From contig NC_088776.1 of assembly GCF_954871325.1 (NCBI RefSeq), forward strand, positions 22,244,508 to 22,308,507: a DNA stretch of 64,000 nt, read 5' to 3'. The translations under genes were made by a program, and so were the position numbers. The notes under the pieces are model-generated. The model was not told where the DNA came from and searched no databases. It worked only from the letters and a program-made list of their open reading frames with translations. This document shows, piece after piece, positions 12,201 through 23,606 of the stretch. This stretch comes from Gordionus sp. m RMFG-2023. Taxonomy: Eukaryota; Nematomorpha; Gordioida; Chordodea; Parachordodidae. Each line of letters opens with the position of its first letter. The stretch's first letter is position 1.

Positions 12201-13028
12201 AAAGTGTATATAATTTGTCAATTTTATTTTTATTTTCATATTTGACATGTTTCTCTATTATTTTGTTACTTGCATTTTTTGGGAAAACATTTTTTTACCT
12301 GATGTTTTATTATTTTATTTATAAGAAAAAACTAATGTTGATTTTTTTTTCCATATAAGATAATAATTAGTTTAAAGCAAGTTTTTATAAATTTTAATTA
12401 AAGCAAGTTTATATAAATTTAAAATTGTAAAATAAAATTAAGGATTATATTATGAATACATTTTTCTTCAAACACAATATAGAATTTTTTTTTTACAAAA
12501 TTATTTTTTTGATGAGAAAATATGGCCATAATAAAAATTTATTTAAAATCGGTTAATCGGGTTTAATCTTAATTTTAAAACGCGCACCAAAAGATAAAAA
12601 TATGCTAAGTTTTGAGGAATGAGTTATTTTTTTTTGACTTTCCAAGTGAACTCTTCTTTAAAATTGGGCTATCTTTTCGGAATTAACTCAAAATCGGCAA
12701 TCGGTTAAAACTAGAGCGATATCTCAACACTACTCAAGTCCCCCTATAATAGAAAGATAGTGAAATATAATTCCGGATGTCTAGAAACCAATTAGATGAA
12801 TGCGGTAATATAAACATATTATTATTTTATGCAATATCGAATAAATGTTAATGATGTGTCTGAATATAATATAAATAAATATAATAAAATAAAATAAGGT
12901 GATGATTTGTTAATTTTTCTCAATAATCAAAGCGATTACTTATAATGTAACAACATCGTTTGAATTACATTTTACATTCATCATGATATCATTGTTAATT
13001 TAAATCATAAAAATATGTAATTTAAAAA
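9251..13028. other. Long AT-rich interval, no convincing gene
   Basis: Open frames at 9307-9555 (minus), 9699-9920 and 10874-11122 are short, of AT-driven composition and without known motifs. A degraded MITE starts near 10453. At 11260-11430 there are loose repeats with CCCGC(A/T)AAAT and AAGATCACG(C/A)GAAAT. No RNA gene or promoter could be supported. Confidence 0.5.
10453..10690. mobile_element. Degraded copy of the short CAGT-ended MITE family
   Basis: GGAGGTTCAAGCTCTTTGAA at about 10480 and AAGAGCTTCCTAAAAAATAT after it align with 22850-22890 (AGGCTAAAGCTCTCTTGAAA) and, inverted, with 52740-52800. The right part, GAGCCCCCT near 10624, matches the other end of the family. The terminal bases and TSD are not clear. 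Confidence 0.4.
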
Positions 13029-13718
13029 ATGCATAATTGGAAATATTTTTTTTGTTGTAGTTGTAGGAAAAGAGAGGTCTCTAATGATGAAACAGTTCAA
13101 GGAAATAAAAGTCCAGAAGTTGGTTACAGTAATTTCGAAAAATTTTTAGAGGAAAATGAAAGCACTTTAAAATTCGATTTTAAATCTGAGTTTAGGAATG
13201 CTATAAAACGATTTCAATTTAATACAGAGGAGAGTATTTCTAGTAATAATTATAAGGCACAGTGTGTGTGCGGAAATTATGAAAAAAGATTGAAAAATCG
13301 TTCAAGTGTCATGAATCGCATCAAATCGGGTGGGACACCTGTATATGAACCACCTTGCCCATGTACATATGCTGGCAAACCTCGTGAGATATATCCTATA
13401 GAACAAAAATGGAAAAGTAGCCCATATAATCTTACTGGCACTAATCAACCGGTTTCAGTTAATTATTTAAATGGCAATACAGTGAATGAAAAAATATCCA
13501 CCACTGGCATATGCCAAGATAATAATAAAAACGAAGTTGAATTAGACCCTTTTGAAAATTTTTCAAGGTCACCAAGACTAGGGATTAATGGAATTGATTA
13601 TAGCCAAACCTATCAATCTAATTATGATTCATATAGCGAGCGTAACAAGTTAAATGGAAAATTAAATTGGCTAAAAAATGCAAACAATTTTAGCCCTACT
13701 CAATCACATGGGTGTTGA
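13029..13718 (+). CDS. Hypothetical Cys-pair protein, 229 residues
   Basis: One uninterrupted frame, far longer than expected by chance in DNA this AT-rich. The product is hydrophilic and probably disordered in its second half (Asn, Ser and Lys rich). It has three C-x-C pairs: C10/C12 within FFCCSCRKRE at the N-terminus, C79/C81 and C110/C112. It ends in SHGC. The N-terminal CC-x-C followed by basic residues resembles palmitoylated membrane-anchor motifs, which is an inference. There is no signal peptide or membrane helix and I recognise no domain. The first ATG follows an A-rich leader and is the only reasonable start. No splice acceptor is obvious just before it. It may be a whole single-exon gene or one exon of a longer gene. 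Confidence 0.5.
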   Translation: MHNWKYFFCCSCRKREVSNDETVQGNKSPEVGYSNFEKFLEENESTLKFDFKSEFRNAIKRFQFNTEESISSNNYKAQCVCGNYEKRLKNRSSVMNRIKSGGTPVYEPPCPCTYAGKPREIYPIEQKWKSSPYNLTGTNQPVSVNYLNGNTVNEKISTTGICQDNNKNEVELDPFENFSRSPRLGINGIDYSQTYQSNYDSYSERNKLNGKLNWLKNANNFSPTQSHGC

Positions 13719-16275
13719 TGGAAATGATTATAATATGGAAATTACGATTGTCCAATATTTATCCCATATGTATCTCACTATTATAAGGGAAGCAAATATG
13801 TTTTTTATCAAAAAGATACTACGCATTTTTTTCATCGTTATGCTTAAAAACGATATTGATATCTAATACTTCAAATAGGTAGGGAAAAAAAAATCCGATA
13901 TCTCAAAATTTTCCCCCAAAACGTATAAAAAGATAATGTTAAGGATTTTTAGCTTAAGAACTATACTAAAGTTTGCCTTAATAATTTCCATTCTAAGTTG
14001 GATAATTAACGTATCTCAGTGGGTATCCAGGATTTTATTTTGGATCCCAGTCAAGTAGATGAGGACTTCACACTCGTCTCATTTAATACATAATAAGCGC
14101 CATATCGCTCTTCGTGTGAATCAGATATACCAAGTCAAGCAAATATGTGTCATAATAAAAGTGATATTTTTTCTTGCTCCAACAACATATTCTTTTGATT
14201 TTGAAATTATTGTTATGGGGAACGATATATAGCCATATTTACGCCAACTATAAATCAGTTTTATTTCGCTTTGTACAATTGGTATGATTGGGATGTCATT
14301 AAGTTTTAACATTGTCCTTCAAATTTCTATAAGTATTAATAAATAATTTCATTTTTTATTTTAAATTCGTCAGAACTCAGAACAAGAAGGTTTGAAGTTT
14401 CAAGGTTTGAAACAGCATTTATGTGAATATGATTATACAACTCTCTTCAAATTAAAATTTGTTACGGTGCAACATCTCAAGCAGGGTCAATAAAATACCT
14501 TTTAATCACTCTTCATTAATTATTTTTAGTACATTTATATAAATATGATGATTTAGCTTGCAATATCTCAAAAATAAGGAATGTTAATAAATGATTTCTT
14601 AAATTAATTAATCTTCATCAGCTCTTTTAAACTAATTTATATGCTTGAATATGATATCTCAGATATTTAATATATTAGATTTGAAATCGGATTTTCTCTT
14701 TTTAAATATAAATTGATAGTTTTTATGCCAAAGTAATAATCCTTTATAATTTATTTTATTTCAACACTTTTATAAAATAATAATATTTTTAATTCAAAAA
14801 AAATTATTTTACCCGCTAGAGTGTTTTATTTTTAATATTTGCATAATTTTTATAATGTAAAAAAAATTTTTTTTTAATTTTATAGTTTTCTTTAGCTAGA
14901 AGCTAATTGCAGCCTATGAGCGATCGAGAATATGAACGGTTTAATTAATTTTCATATACTTTCTAAATTATCATTGAAACACGCACTATGCAATTAAGCC
15001 CTAGTTTTAATAAAATTAAGTTATAACGACAGAGTTAATTTATTTTATCTGAATGATAGAAACAATTATAAATTATGATTTTATATATTACAAATGTGGA
15101 TCATGTATTATGAATGATCTTCATTCAAATATGAAGTATAAAATATTGTCATTTCCATATTAGCAGATGATAATTTAATAAAATGATTTTCAGTAAAGTT
15201 GAGTTGATTAAAATTTTTAGACAAGAATTACTGAGCCAAAAGATTTTTAAAGGAATTTCTTTATAGAAACTGATCTATCGCAGCCTTGAATCAATTGATT
15301 GTAAAAATTGATAATACATCAGCAGAAAAATTAAGAAAATGTTGGTTCTGTTGAAACATTCATATTCATCCAACCACCCGAGAACAATTAGTCAAGTATC
15401 TAGAAACTGGTATTTCACAAATTTCAGTGCATTGTATTATCTACAAAGAGTTGCAGCTGAAATGTTTAAAAAAGAAACAAGCCCACTAACCGTTGTCAAT
15501 AAGATTGCCTGTGTGGTACTTACCAAACAGCTTATACGAAAATACTCTCAGAGGTTGGTTCATTTAATGTGGATCACGGGTGAACAGCTGTTTACAATAA
15601 CTACACTGGTAAATCTGCTAAATGATAGGATGTGCGTTACATTTTCAGAGAAAAAAAAAATTACAGCCAATTATATGCTTTGTGCTCGTTCAAATTTCTT
15701 TAAATTCGCCTTGTTATTAGCTAGGGTATCAACAATTGGCTGAACAGGGATCATCATCGATCTACAAAATTAATGGCGCATACTATCGTGACTTTCTACT
15801 TGGCGAGCACTTATTGTCTGCTATTAAAGAATAACCGAGCAGTGGATCTTTCATATTCAGGTAGTCAGGAAACTGTGGATCTATTTCAAGATAAACTTCA
15901 AATTTTATTTGACCTGTTGATCGTGAATTCGAGCTAATGGCGGGCATTTTGAACATCAACTTTGAAGAACAATATTTCACTCAAATTAATTTCAAATGTG
16001 TTCGTATTTTGTTTGTCCAACTTTGAATGTACATTTAGACCCTCTTGATTGAATTTGTTAAAGTTTATTGAAAATATTGATAATTTATCCCTCTCTCAAT
16101 CTATAAAATTTTAATGAATTATTTCTAGAATTGACAGATCTATTGCCGAAATAAAAAGTGGCATCAGTTTAATAAGACTCAGTGTAATTGTAATAAAGCT
16201 ATATAATAAATTTCCATTTTCTTTATTACAGAAAATAAAACTATAATATCACCAATGATAGATATTATTTTTAGT
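13719..16275. other. AT-rich interval, no supported gene
   Basis: Frames at 13678-13866, 14121-14312 (minus), 15339-15743 and 15783-15980 (minus) were read and show no family motif. The 15339 frame has less biased composition than its surroundings and lies beside other interrupted frames, so it may be an unrecognisable transposon relic. No RNA genes were seen. Confidence 0.45.
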
Positions 16276-16381
16276 CACATAGTGTCCTTTAAACATGTAG
16301 CAATTTTTCCAAAAAACATAGTGTCAAGGTGCCAAATAAATTGAGAAAAGACACTATGTGCTTGAACAAGGATACTATGTG
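16276..16381. repeat. Short inverted-repeat element
   Basis: Starts CACATAGTGTCCTT and ends AAGGATACTATGTG, inverted copies with one mismatch over 14 bp. A second internal pair (CATAGTGTC / GACACTATG) makes the unit a nested hairpin. No convincing TSD. It looks like a tiny MITE or a hairpin. Confidence 0.5.
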
Positions 16382-16601
16382 ATTAAGTAAGTTCAATATT
16401 ATACTGGCTGCAGTAATTTACTTATGGTGAAATTTCTATCCAAGATGATCTCTATTCATATTCAAAAGAAATCCATTTAATCGGATTTCCCATTTACCAT
16501 TTCAGTAGGTTTCCAACGATTATGAAATATAAAAAGACCTTCCATGATATAGATAAATATTGGTAAAGTTGCAAAAATATTCTTAAAATGTTTTTATATG
16601 T

Positions 16602-16609
16602 ACTAAGAG
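16602..16609. repeat. TSD of BED-type hAT, left
   Basis: ACTAAGAG, identical to 19518-19525. Confidence 0.92.
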
Positions 16610-19517
16610 CAGGGATTCGAACCGAACCCGAACCCGGAGAAGTGAACCCGGGTTTTTAGAAAAAAACTCTGAACCCGAACCGAACCTGAACCCCATTTAT
16701 AAAATTTTCAAAACCCCGAACCGAACCCAAGAATTTTATTTGAACCTGGGTTCAATCGGGTTCAGTGTATTATTTAAAATCATATATTAATATATGTAAA
16801 TACAAATATTATCTTTTCAAATTTCCAATTTAATGAAGTCTTAATAAATTTTAAACAACTTAATTCATTTATGCCATTTTTAAATTTATTCTCGATTCCT
16901 ATTGGAGTGTTAAAAAATTTTAAACAATTGAATTAATTTACGCCATTTATTTTTAAATTTTTATCTTATTATTCTTAAAGATTATTAATTAGAAGAAAAT
17001 GGTTAACAAATCAAAGTAAAAATTATTATATTGTTAATTTAAAAAATTCTAAACATCTAACTTAAAAATTGTTAAATGTAGGGCAGTTTTTGTGAACTTA
17101 TTAAAATGATTTTAAAATTTATATATGCTAATCATTTATTTTTGGTTCAGTTTAATTTTTACAAAATATTAATGAAGTGCATATTATAAATGAAATTAAA
17201 TTTATAAATATCTCTTTTTTAATTCTGAAATCATTGCTATTAAAAAAATTGTTCTCTTTTTATAGATTTAAGATTAAAGATAAAGTCATATTTGATAAGC
17301 ATTTTACCCTTAATACAATAGAAAAAAAATCAATATGTTCATATTGCAAAGTAAAAATGTCTGGTAATCACTTGTCAAATTTAGAAAGACACCTGGAAAG
17401 AAATCACAACAATGAATATTTAAATTATTTAAATGAAAAACCCAAATATCAGGAATTGTTATTGGCAAAAAAACCTAAAATTAATATAGAAACCTTTTTT
17501 CCAAAAAAGCATATAAGTATAAATATATCATCTAATGATTTGATGAGTTCTATACTAGAACTTGTTACTGTAAATGGCCGGCCTTTATCAATTATTGAAG
17601 ATTCGGGATTTCAAAGAATTATAAATCCACTCCTATCTGGGCTCAATTTAGTTATAAACAAAGAAAATTTATCCAGAACTATTAATAAAACAGCCCAATC
17701 AATTAGAGACAAAATATCGAGAGAGGTAGAAGGAAAATTAATAAGTTTAAAAGTTGATGCAGTTTAACGACTAGATAGGTCAATTCTTGGTGTAAATATT
17801 CAATTTATATCAAAGTCCATTATAAATTTGAGGACTCTTGGAATTGTAGAGCTGAAAGAGAGATTTACAGGAGAATATATAAAAGAGAATATATTAAAAA
17901 CTTTACTAAAATTTAAAATTAATATTCAACAAATATACACAATTACTTCTGATAATGGTTGTAATTTTTTAAGAGCTATAAAGCTCCTGCAACCTGAAAC
18001 TGATTATGATATAAGGAGTGAATCAGCAGATGAGGAAAATATGGATGTAAATGTATATAAATATGATATTGATGATATACAAAATACTTTTTTATCAACT
18101 ATTATATCCTATCCGATTTATAGTGTACGGTGTGCAGCTCACACACTTCAGCTGGCACTTCAAGATGCTATAAAATTATCACCTATTGTGGAAACCATTG
18201 CAAAAGCTATTAGCCTAAATTTAAAATTAAGACATCCCACTTACCAAAAGTTATTAAAAAATATGAAACTCCCTAAGCCTGTGTTAGATTGCCACAGATG
18301 GCATTCAACCCATGATATGTTAGAAAGGCTGATTTTACTAAAACCCAATATCGAAGATTTTTTTACAGAGCAATCTGATTATTTATTGACTGAAGATTGG
18401 AAAGAGATAATAACGATTGTTGAAATTTTAAAACCGCTAAAAATCGCAACCAAACAATTCCAATCTGAACAGTTAACACTGACAGATTTTTATGCAGCAT
18501 GGTTAAGATGCTGCATCGAACTGGAAAAAAATCCAAACCATTATGCTCAATTACTATATTCTTGTCTTAAGAACAGAGAAGAAAGGTTTATAAAGAACGA
18601 AATTCTCTTAGCTGCCATATACCTGGACCCAAGATACAAAGTTAATTAAAAGCTTAGTAAATTAATTATTTTAGATTTATATTAAAATTGTTATTTTATG
18701 AAATATTTAAATATAAACAATATAAATCCTTAAATATTACAGGTATTACTTAGTGATGATGATAAGATTTGTGCGAAAAAACATCTTGTCAATTTATGGA
18801 GACGAATTAAAAGCTTAACAACGCCGATTTTATCTGATGATATTAGTTCCGATGAAGTTATTGAACAAGAAGATGATTTAGAGAAATTGATACAACTTAA
18901 AGAAAGGCAGGAGAAAATACATAAAAGAGGGCCAACGATTGCTGAGAAAAGTATTGGAACAATAATTACTGGATTTAGCGATTATAAAAGATTAGATAAG
19001 AAGGAAAATATTTTGCATTTTTGGGAGTCTGCTAAGCTGGAACACCCTGAATTATATATTTTATCTAAAATCTTATTTGCTGTTCCTGCAACCCAAGTTA
19101 ATTTTTCATATTTTCACATATAAATACATTTAGCATAGGTTAGCGTTGAAAGATCTTTTTCACATTTGAAATTCATTCTTTCACCACATAGATCGAGGAT
19201 GAGTGAACAACTCTTGGAAGATATTATGCTAATACGTCTAAATAAAATTTTTAAAATTGATACATGACTATATGCTTTGTATTTTTAACTATATTTGTCC
19301 ATAAATAAAATAAAAAATTTATTTTTTATATCAAATTTATGTTTAGTTTTTTATTATGATTTAAATATAGAATTTTTTTTATCAACTCAAAAATTCTTGA
19401 ACCCGAACCAAACCCGGGTTCAAAAATATTTCCCTGAACCGAACCCGAACCGAACCCACTTTTTTTTTATACCCCGAACCGAACCCGGGCAAAAATTTTG
19501 TCGGGTTCGCATCCCTG
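16610..19517 (+). mobile_element. Near-intact BED-type hAT transposon
   Basis: A 2908-bp element with TIRs CAGGGATTCGAACC (left) and CAGGGATGCGAACC (right, inverted), and a perfect 8-bp TSD ACTAAGAG at 16602-16609 and 19518-19525. Both ends carry subterminal clusters of GAACCGAACCC-type repeats (16615-16760 and 19388-19510), the usual kind of hAT transposase-binding region. A spliced transposase gene occupies 16999-19267 with one in-frame stop. The perfect TSD and near-complete coding capacity suggest a young insertion. Other copies in the same genome may be intact. Confidence 0.93.
16999..19267 (+). pseudogene. hAT transposase with BED zinc finger, one premature stop
   Basis: Proposed exons are 16999-17015, 17266-18640, 18743-19096 and 19139-19267, totalling 1875 nt and 624 residues, usual for hAT. 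Introns are 250, 102 and 42 bp with GT...AG ends. The first exon (MVNKS-K) is inferred from a GTAAAA donor and the TTTTTATAG acceptor. A BED finger lies near residues 28-56 (CSYC...HLERNH). The core includes SDNGCNF, then CAAHTLQLAL, then a CHRWHSTHDMLERL block, and the C-terminal hAT dimerisation motif VSVERSFSHLKF. The only break seen is a TAA at 17765-17767, about residue 173, just after KVDAV at the start of the catalytic fold. The same frame continues after it (RLDRSILG). Relatives are zf-BED hAT transposases. Confidence 0.88.
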
Positions 19518-19525
19518 ACTAAGAG
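19518..19525. repeat. TSD of BED-type hAT, right
   Basis: ACTAAGAG, identical to 16602-16609. Confidence 0.92.
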
Positions 19526-20089
19526 CTTCATTGAATTTTTTTCCCCACTTAAAATTCTCAACTTTTTTAACCAAAATTCGACATTGACATATAATTTATC
19601 CTGATAGCCTTTAATATTGTCAAAGCAAAACTGAGATATCTTTAAATACACTGAGCCTACCCCATATCCGGGAGGTACTTTTACCTCAATATTATCCAGA
19701 AAAAATTAAAACACTAAAAAAAAATTAAAAAAACATATTTCTTTTAGTTAATTTGAATAATTTTATTAAAAAATTTATTAATAAATTAAATGAAATGAAA
19801 TGAGTCGGATTATAATAATTAATAATTATTACTTTAATAATAAAAAACGGTAATTTCATATTCTTCCAATCGCAACTTCTACCATCGGACTGTTATCTCC
19901 TATCTTAGTTTTTAAAAATATTAGCTCACATAATTAAATTAACAATTGAACCTAGTGAATTCTTATTCCTTAGGCAGAATATACAAATAAATATTTTAAC
20001 TTGTCCCTTTTAGGGACTCAAATTATGTTTTTCTTATATTGGTTTGAAATATTTTTATTGTTTTTAATTGTTTTATATAGCTTCGTGTA
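19526..20089. other. AT-rich spacer
   Basis: Poly-A/T tracts and TAATAATTAATAATTATTA-like simple sequence near 19815. No gene or element is recognisable. Confidence 0.5.
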
Positions 20090-20754
20090 GGGGAGACCGG
20101 GTTTTTTAATGAGCCGAGGGTCTGGGCCTACTTTTCAGAGGAACATATGAGCTTTATTTTTAAAATTATGAATATGGTAAGAAATCATATTATATAAAGA
20201 AAAAACTAACAAATGGTGAAATCATTAATATATTTAATAAAAATCTATTTTTGCTACCCGGAGAAAATAAACTTAGGTTATGCAACAGTAAAACATATAA
20301 ATCAAGATTAATAAAACAACAAGATTTTAAATTGTCTACATCAAGATAATTATTCAAGAAAGAGCAATTATAAAATTATCTAATAAATAAACTAAAATGT
20401 TCTTTGCCCCACGTTAATGCGTTTTTGAGCATCTGAATGCAATTTTTACCCATTCTTTATTTGTTTAAATTGTCAATAAATTGCCAACAACTTTTTATAA
20501 TTATTTTCCCAGCTCAATATAATTATTTTCCCAGCTTGAAGCGTCTCGTGGGAAAGCTCATCTTCCCCGGGTGTAGCACATCTTTTCCCTTAAAAAATTA
20601 TAGGGAAAAATTAGTACTGTTAATAAGCATTTTTATGTATAGCATAAAAGTAAATAAATGGAATAAAATGAGATATTATTTATTCAATATTATCAAGTAG
20701 TTTCAATTTTTATGACGTTTGCCTTTTAGGGCTCGCTTGCTCCCCGGTCTTCCC
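20090..20754. mobile_element. 665-bp TA-flanked MITE
   Basis: Ends are GGGGAGACCGGG (left) and GGGAAGACCGGG (right, inverted), with one mismatch over 12 bp. The similarity continues loosely inward (AATGAGCCGAGGG / GCAAGCGAGCCC). TA dinucleotides flank both sides (20088-20089 and 20755-20756), consistent with a 2-bp TSD. The interior has only AT-rich frames, none transposase-like. TA duplication fits Tc1/mariner-type or related transposases, but the superfamily is not certain. Confidence 0.65.
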
Positions 20755-20756
20755 TA

Positions 20757-21656
20757 ATGATTTTTAGTTTTATAGAACTTTATATATTTTTATATATTAG
20801 AAACAAAGTAATATTTTAAAGTAAAAGTTTTAAATTTAAAGAAAAAATATCCAAATTTAATATACTATAAAAATATAATTGAGAACTTAATTAATCGAGC
20901 ATAAAAATAAATTTGACCTGCAAAATTTGCAATTTACCTAGAATAATTTTGAAAATTAATTAATAACTTGCCAAAATAAAAACTTCAAAATTAATTAATA
21001 ACCAGCCAAACATTTAAAATACGTACCAAATGATTTGTATACTGCCCATCTAAATAATTATTGTTACCGCCCATTTCTTATTGACACTGCTCGAATAATT
21101 TGTTGTTTATAGGAATATCGAAAAATTATTCGTGGTCTATTTTAATTTACGAATACGTATCAGAATTATTGGTAGATATTCGAATTATTCTTTAATATAC
21201 TCGAAGGGCATGCCACATATACTCGTCTTTATATAATATTTATAATTTTATCTTAATTGTAATAAACAGAAGCCTTGAGTAAAATTTGATAAAATATTAT
21301 ACATATAATGAGAAACTTTATTGGTATATAAATATTTTATTCTTTATTATAATTTGAATTTTATGTTTGAAAAATTTAAAAGTTTTACTCATTAGGGATC
21401 TGTACCGAACCTCTGGAAATTTTACAATCGGGTCAATGATTGGATTAAAATATATTTCATTTCCAACACCAAATAAAATAATTTTTAAATTGTAAGAAAA
21501 GGAAATCACATTAAGATCCAAGTGAAACAATATATAACATATTAGGATACTTACGAATACTTTGTAGGAGAGACCAACCAAGTCAAGTAAGGTGAATGTC
21601 TATAAATTTTTAATCTCAAAGGTTGATTGTTTAAATTTGATCAAAAGATGTATATC
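20757..21656. other. AT-rich interval, no gene seen
   Basis: The 21318-21581 minus frame is an AT-driven chance frame. Short repeats of ACTGCCCA-type words (21040-21090) resemble those near 8330-8460. Confidence 0.45.
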
Positions 21657-21740
21657 TAGTGCTGTTAAACGACTCGTTTTGAGCCGAATCTTAAAAACGG
21701 CTAACTTAATATTTTAGCCAAAAAAATATTGCCTAAGCCA
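21657..21740. mobile_element. Solo end related to the foldback element
   Basis: TAGTGCTGTTAAACGACTCG followed by GAGCCGAAT resembles the outer end of the 4.09-kb foldback (TAGTGTTGTTAA, and GCCGACTCGGCTAAGCCG inside its other end). No matching second end was found nearby, so it is a truncated or related copy. Confidence 0.45.
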
Positions 21741-21774
21741 CGAGATACCGCTGATAGATGCCCAAACCTTTGTT

Positions 21775-22075
21775 TAGAGATCTGCAAAGTTAGACCCGAC
21801 TCGTACCCGGCCCGAGTCCGACTCGGCCCGAATTTGAAATAATCGGGTTCGGGCCGGGCCTAATATTTTTAAAAAAAATTCGGGCCGGGTCGGGTCGGAC
21901 TTTGGAAATTTTTAAATATATCGAAATTTATCAATTTTATGAATTTTTTATGTAAATAAAATATTTTGATTTTATTTATTGAAATTAAACGCCATATAAC
22001 ATGTCTTTTATTTTGAGTAATTATAAAAATTAATTTCTATATTTAAATAAATTCAGGCGGGGCCATTTTATCGAT
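21775..22075. mobile_element. Truncated GC-rich hAT-type MITE
   Basis: Begins TAGAGATCTGCAAAG, the same end as the element at 34957 (TAGAGATCTGCAAGATCC). It continues with CCCGGCCCGAG and GGGCCGGG runs, which stand out from the AT-rich surroundings. The GC-rich part fades by about 21905. The opposite end is lost or unrecognisable; a lone GGCGGGGCC at 22057 may belong to it. Confidence 0.5.
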
Positions 22076-23606
22076 TATTCTAGTGATTGTTCTATAGATA
22101 AAACCCTGTGATGACGTTACTCCTAATAATACCAAAAACTCTGATGTAATCTTCGGAACAGCTAATGAGTTATAGCTACTCACTATCGAATCATGTTAGA
22201 ATAGCAGATACTTCTGCCACAGGGATGACGCACGCCATTCATATATAATAGAAATGGAAGAGGGGTAGGAGGTAATAGGAGTGAAAGGAAGGTAAAAGAA
22301 ATTTTCTAAGCTAATTGATGAATTAAATTTCCCTTTTTACTAAAATATATTTAAGGGGTAAGTAAATAAGTTGTTTTTCTAAATTAAATTTTTTGCCATC
22401 TCACCCCAAAGGGCTTGCCACCTAACGTAGGCCATTGGTAATTAAAAAAGCACAACTTTTACTTATTTCTAATTAGGGTTCATAGTATAAAAGGTTTTTA
22501 ATTTTTAAATAATGAAGCGGCTTTACAAAATAAAAATATTATAAAAGAGCAAAACACCTGCCATATAATCCCGGTCTACTAAAATTTATTTATCAAGTTC
22601 AATCCGTTGCAAAAATTAAAAGATTCATTTAAATTTTATTATAACTTTTGGTTATAATATAGACTTTATCTCTCCTTAGTTGATTTGATTTGTACATATA
22701 AGAAGAATAATAAATAAGAAATAAATAATTAATTTTTATTTTGAAATCACAAATTTAAAAGATTTTAACGAACGACGTAATTAGTCTGAGCAAATTTGGA
22801 ATGTATTTATACTAAAAACATATCTTCACAGTAGCGCGGGGCGCACAGAGGCTAAAGCTCTCTTGAAAATTTGAAGAGCCCCCTAAAAATTTTTGTAATT
22901 TTTTTTTAAAAAAAAAGTGATCATTTTGAAATTGTTAGCTAAAAAAGGAAGGTCATTTCAAAAAAATTGAGAAATTTTTTCAAAATTAATTTTTGAGTTC
23001 CTTGAGATTGTAAAAACTAGTGATGCCACTGCCTTAATACCAAATTTCAGCAATGGTCAAAAATTATTATTATATTTGTATACTTAAGTCAAGCAAAAAA
23101 ACAAACAAGTGGTAAATTCAATAGAAATCATTTACTATATAAAATTTTAGGAATAAATCAATAAATAGAAATTATAATAAAAGCTTATTAGTTTATTGTA
23201 TTTATATTTGTATATATGGAATGTTTATAATAATTTTCTTTATAATTCAAGTTATATATGGAACAATAAAACTAAATATATCTATTATATCCCACCGAAT
23301 TGGGTATTTCTAGTAATAATTTAATTTTATACGGAAAAATAAGGCTATATCAATTGCTAACAGTGCTTTCAAAAATGGAAATAGGTTATTTCAAATATTA
23401 TACTTTTAAAATATAAATTAAGAGCGAGCAAATAATTTACAACTCATAGGATAAAAACAATATAGGCCCAATGAAGTTTAAGCGATATTAAAACCCCCCC
23501 AAAAAATATAATTTGAATTATTTAAAAGTGAGACAAATTTGTGAAGATCAAATTTATAAAACATATATATAAGAAAAATAAAATGTAAATAATTATTTCT
23601 GGGAAT
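22076..23606. other. Intergenic interval 3' of the IF gene
   Basis: No coding frame. It holds one short MITE (22829-23031). This is the downstream side of the minus-strand IF gene; I see no clean AATAAA on the minus strand close to its stop, so the polyadenylation site is not assigned. Confidence 0.5.
22829..23031. mobile_element. Short hAT-like MITE (CAGT...CACTG ends)
   Basis: Starts CAGTAGCGCGGGGCGCACAG and ends CTAGTGATGCCACTG. The copy at 52646-52815 is its reverse complement: TGAGATTGTAAAAACTAGTG here matches CACTAGCCTTTACAATCTCA there, and the GCACAGAGGCTAAAGCT block also matches. CAGTGGCGT-type ends are typical of hAT elements. No clear TSD. Confidence 0.6.

Noticed and set aside
15339-15743. 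134-codon open frame
   Set aside because: No domain or motif recognised and no splice or leader evidence; it may be an unrecognisable relic, so it is mentioned only within the interval.
19295-19651. Open frames of 75 and 89 codons on both strands
   Set aside because: They run through the GAACCC subterminal repeats of the BED-type hAT.
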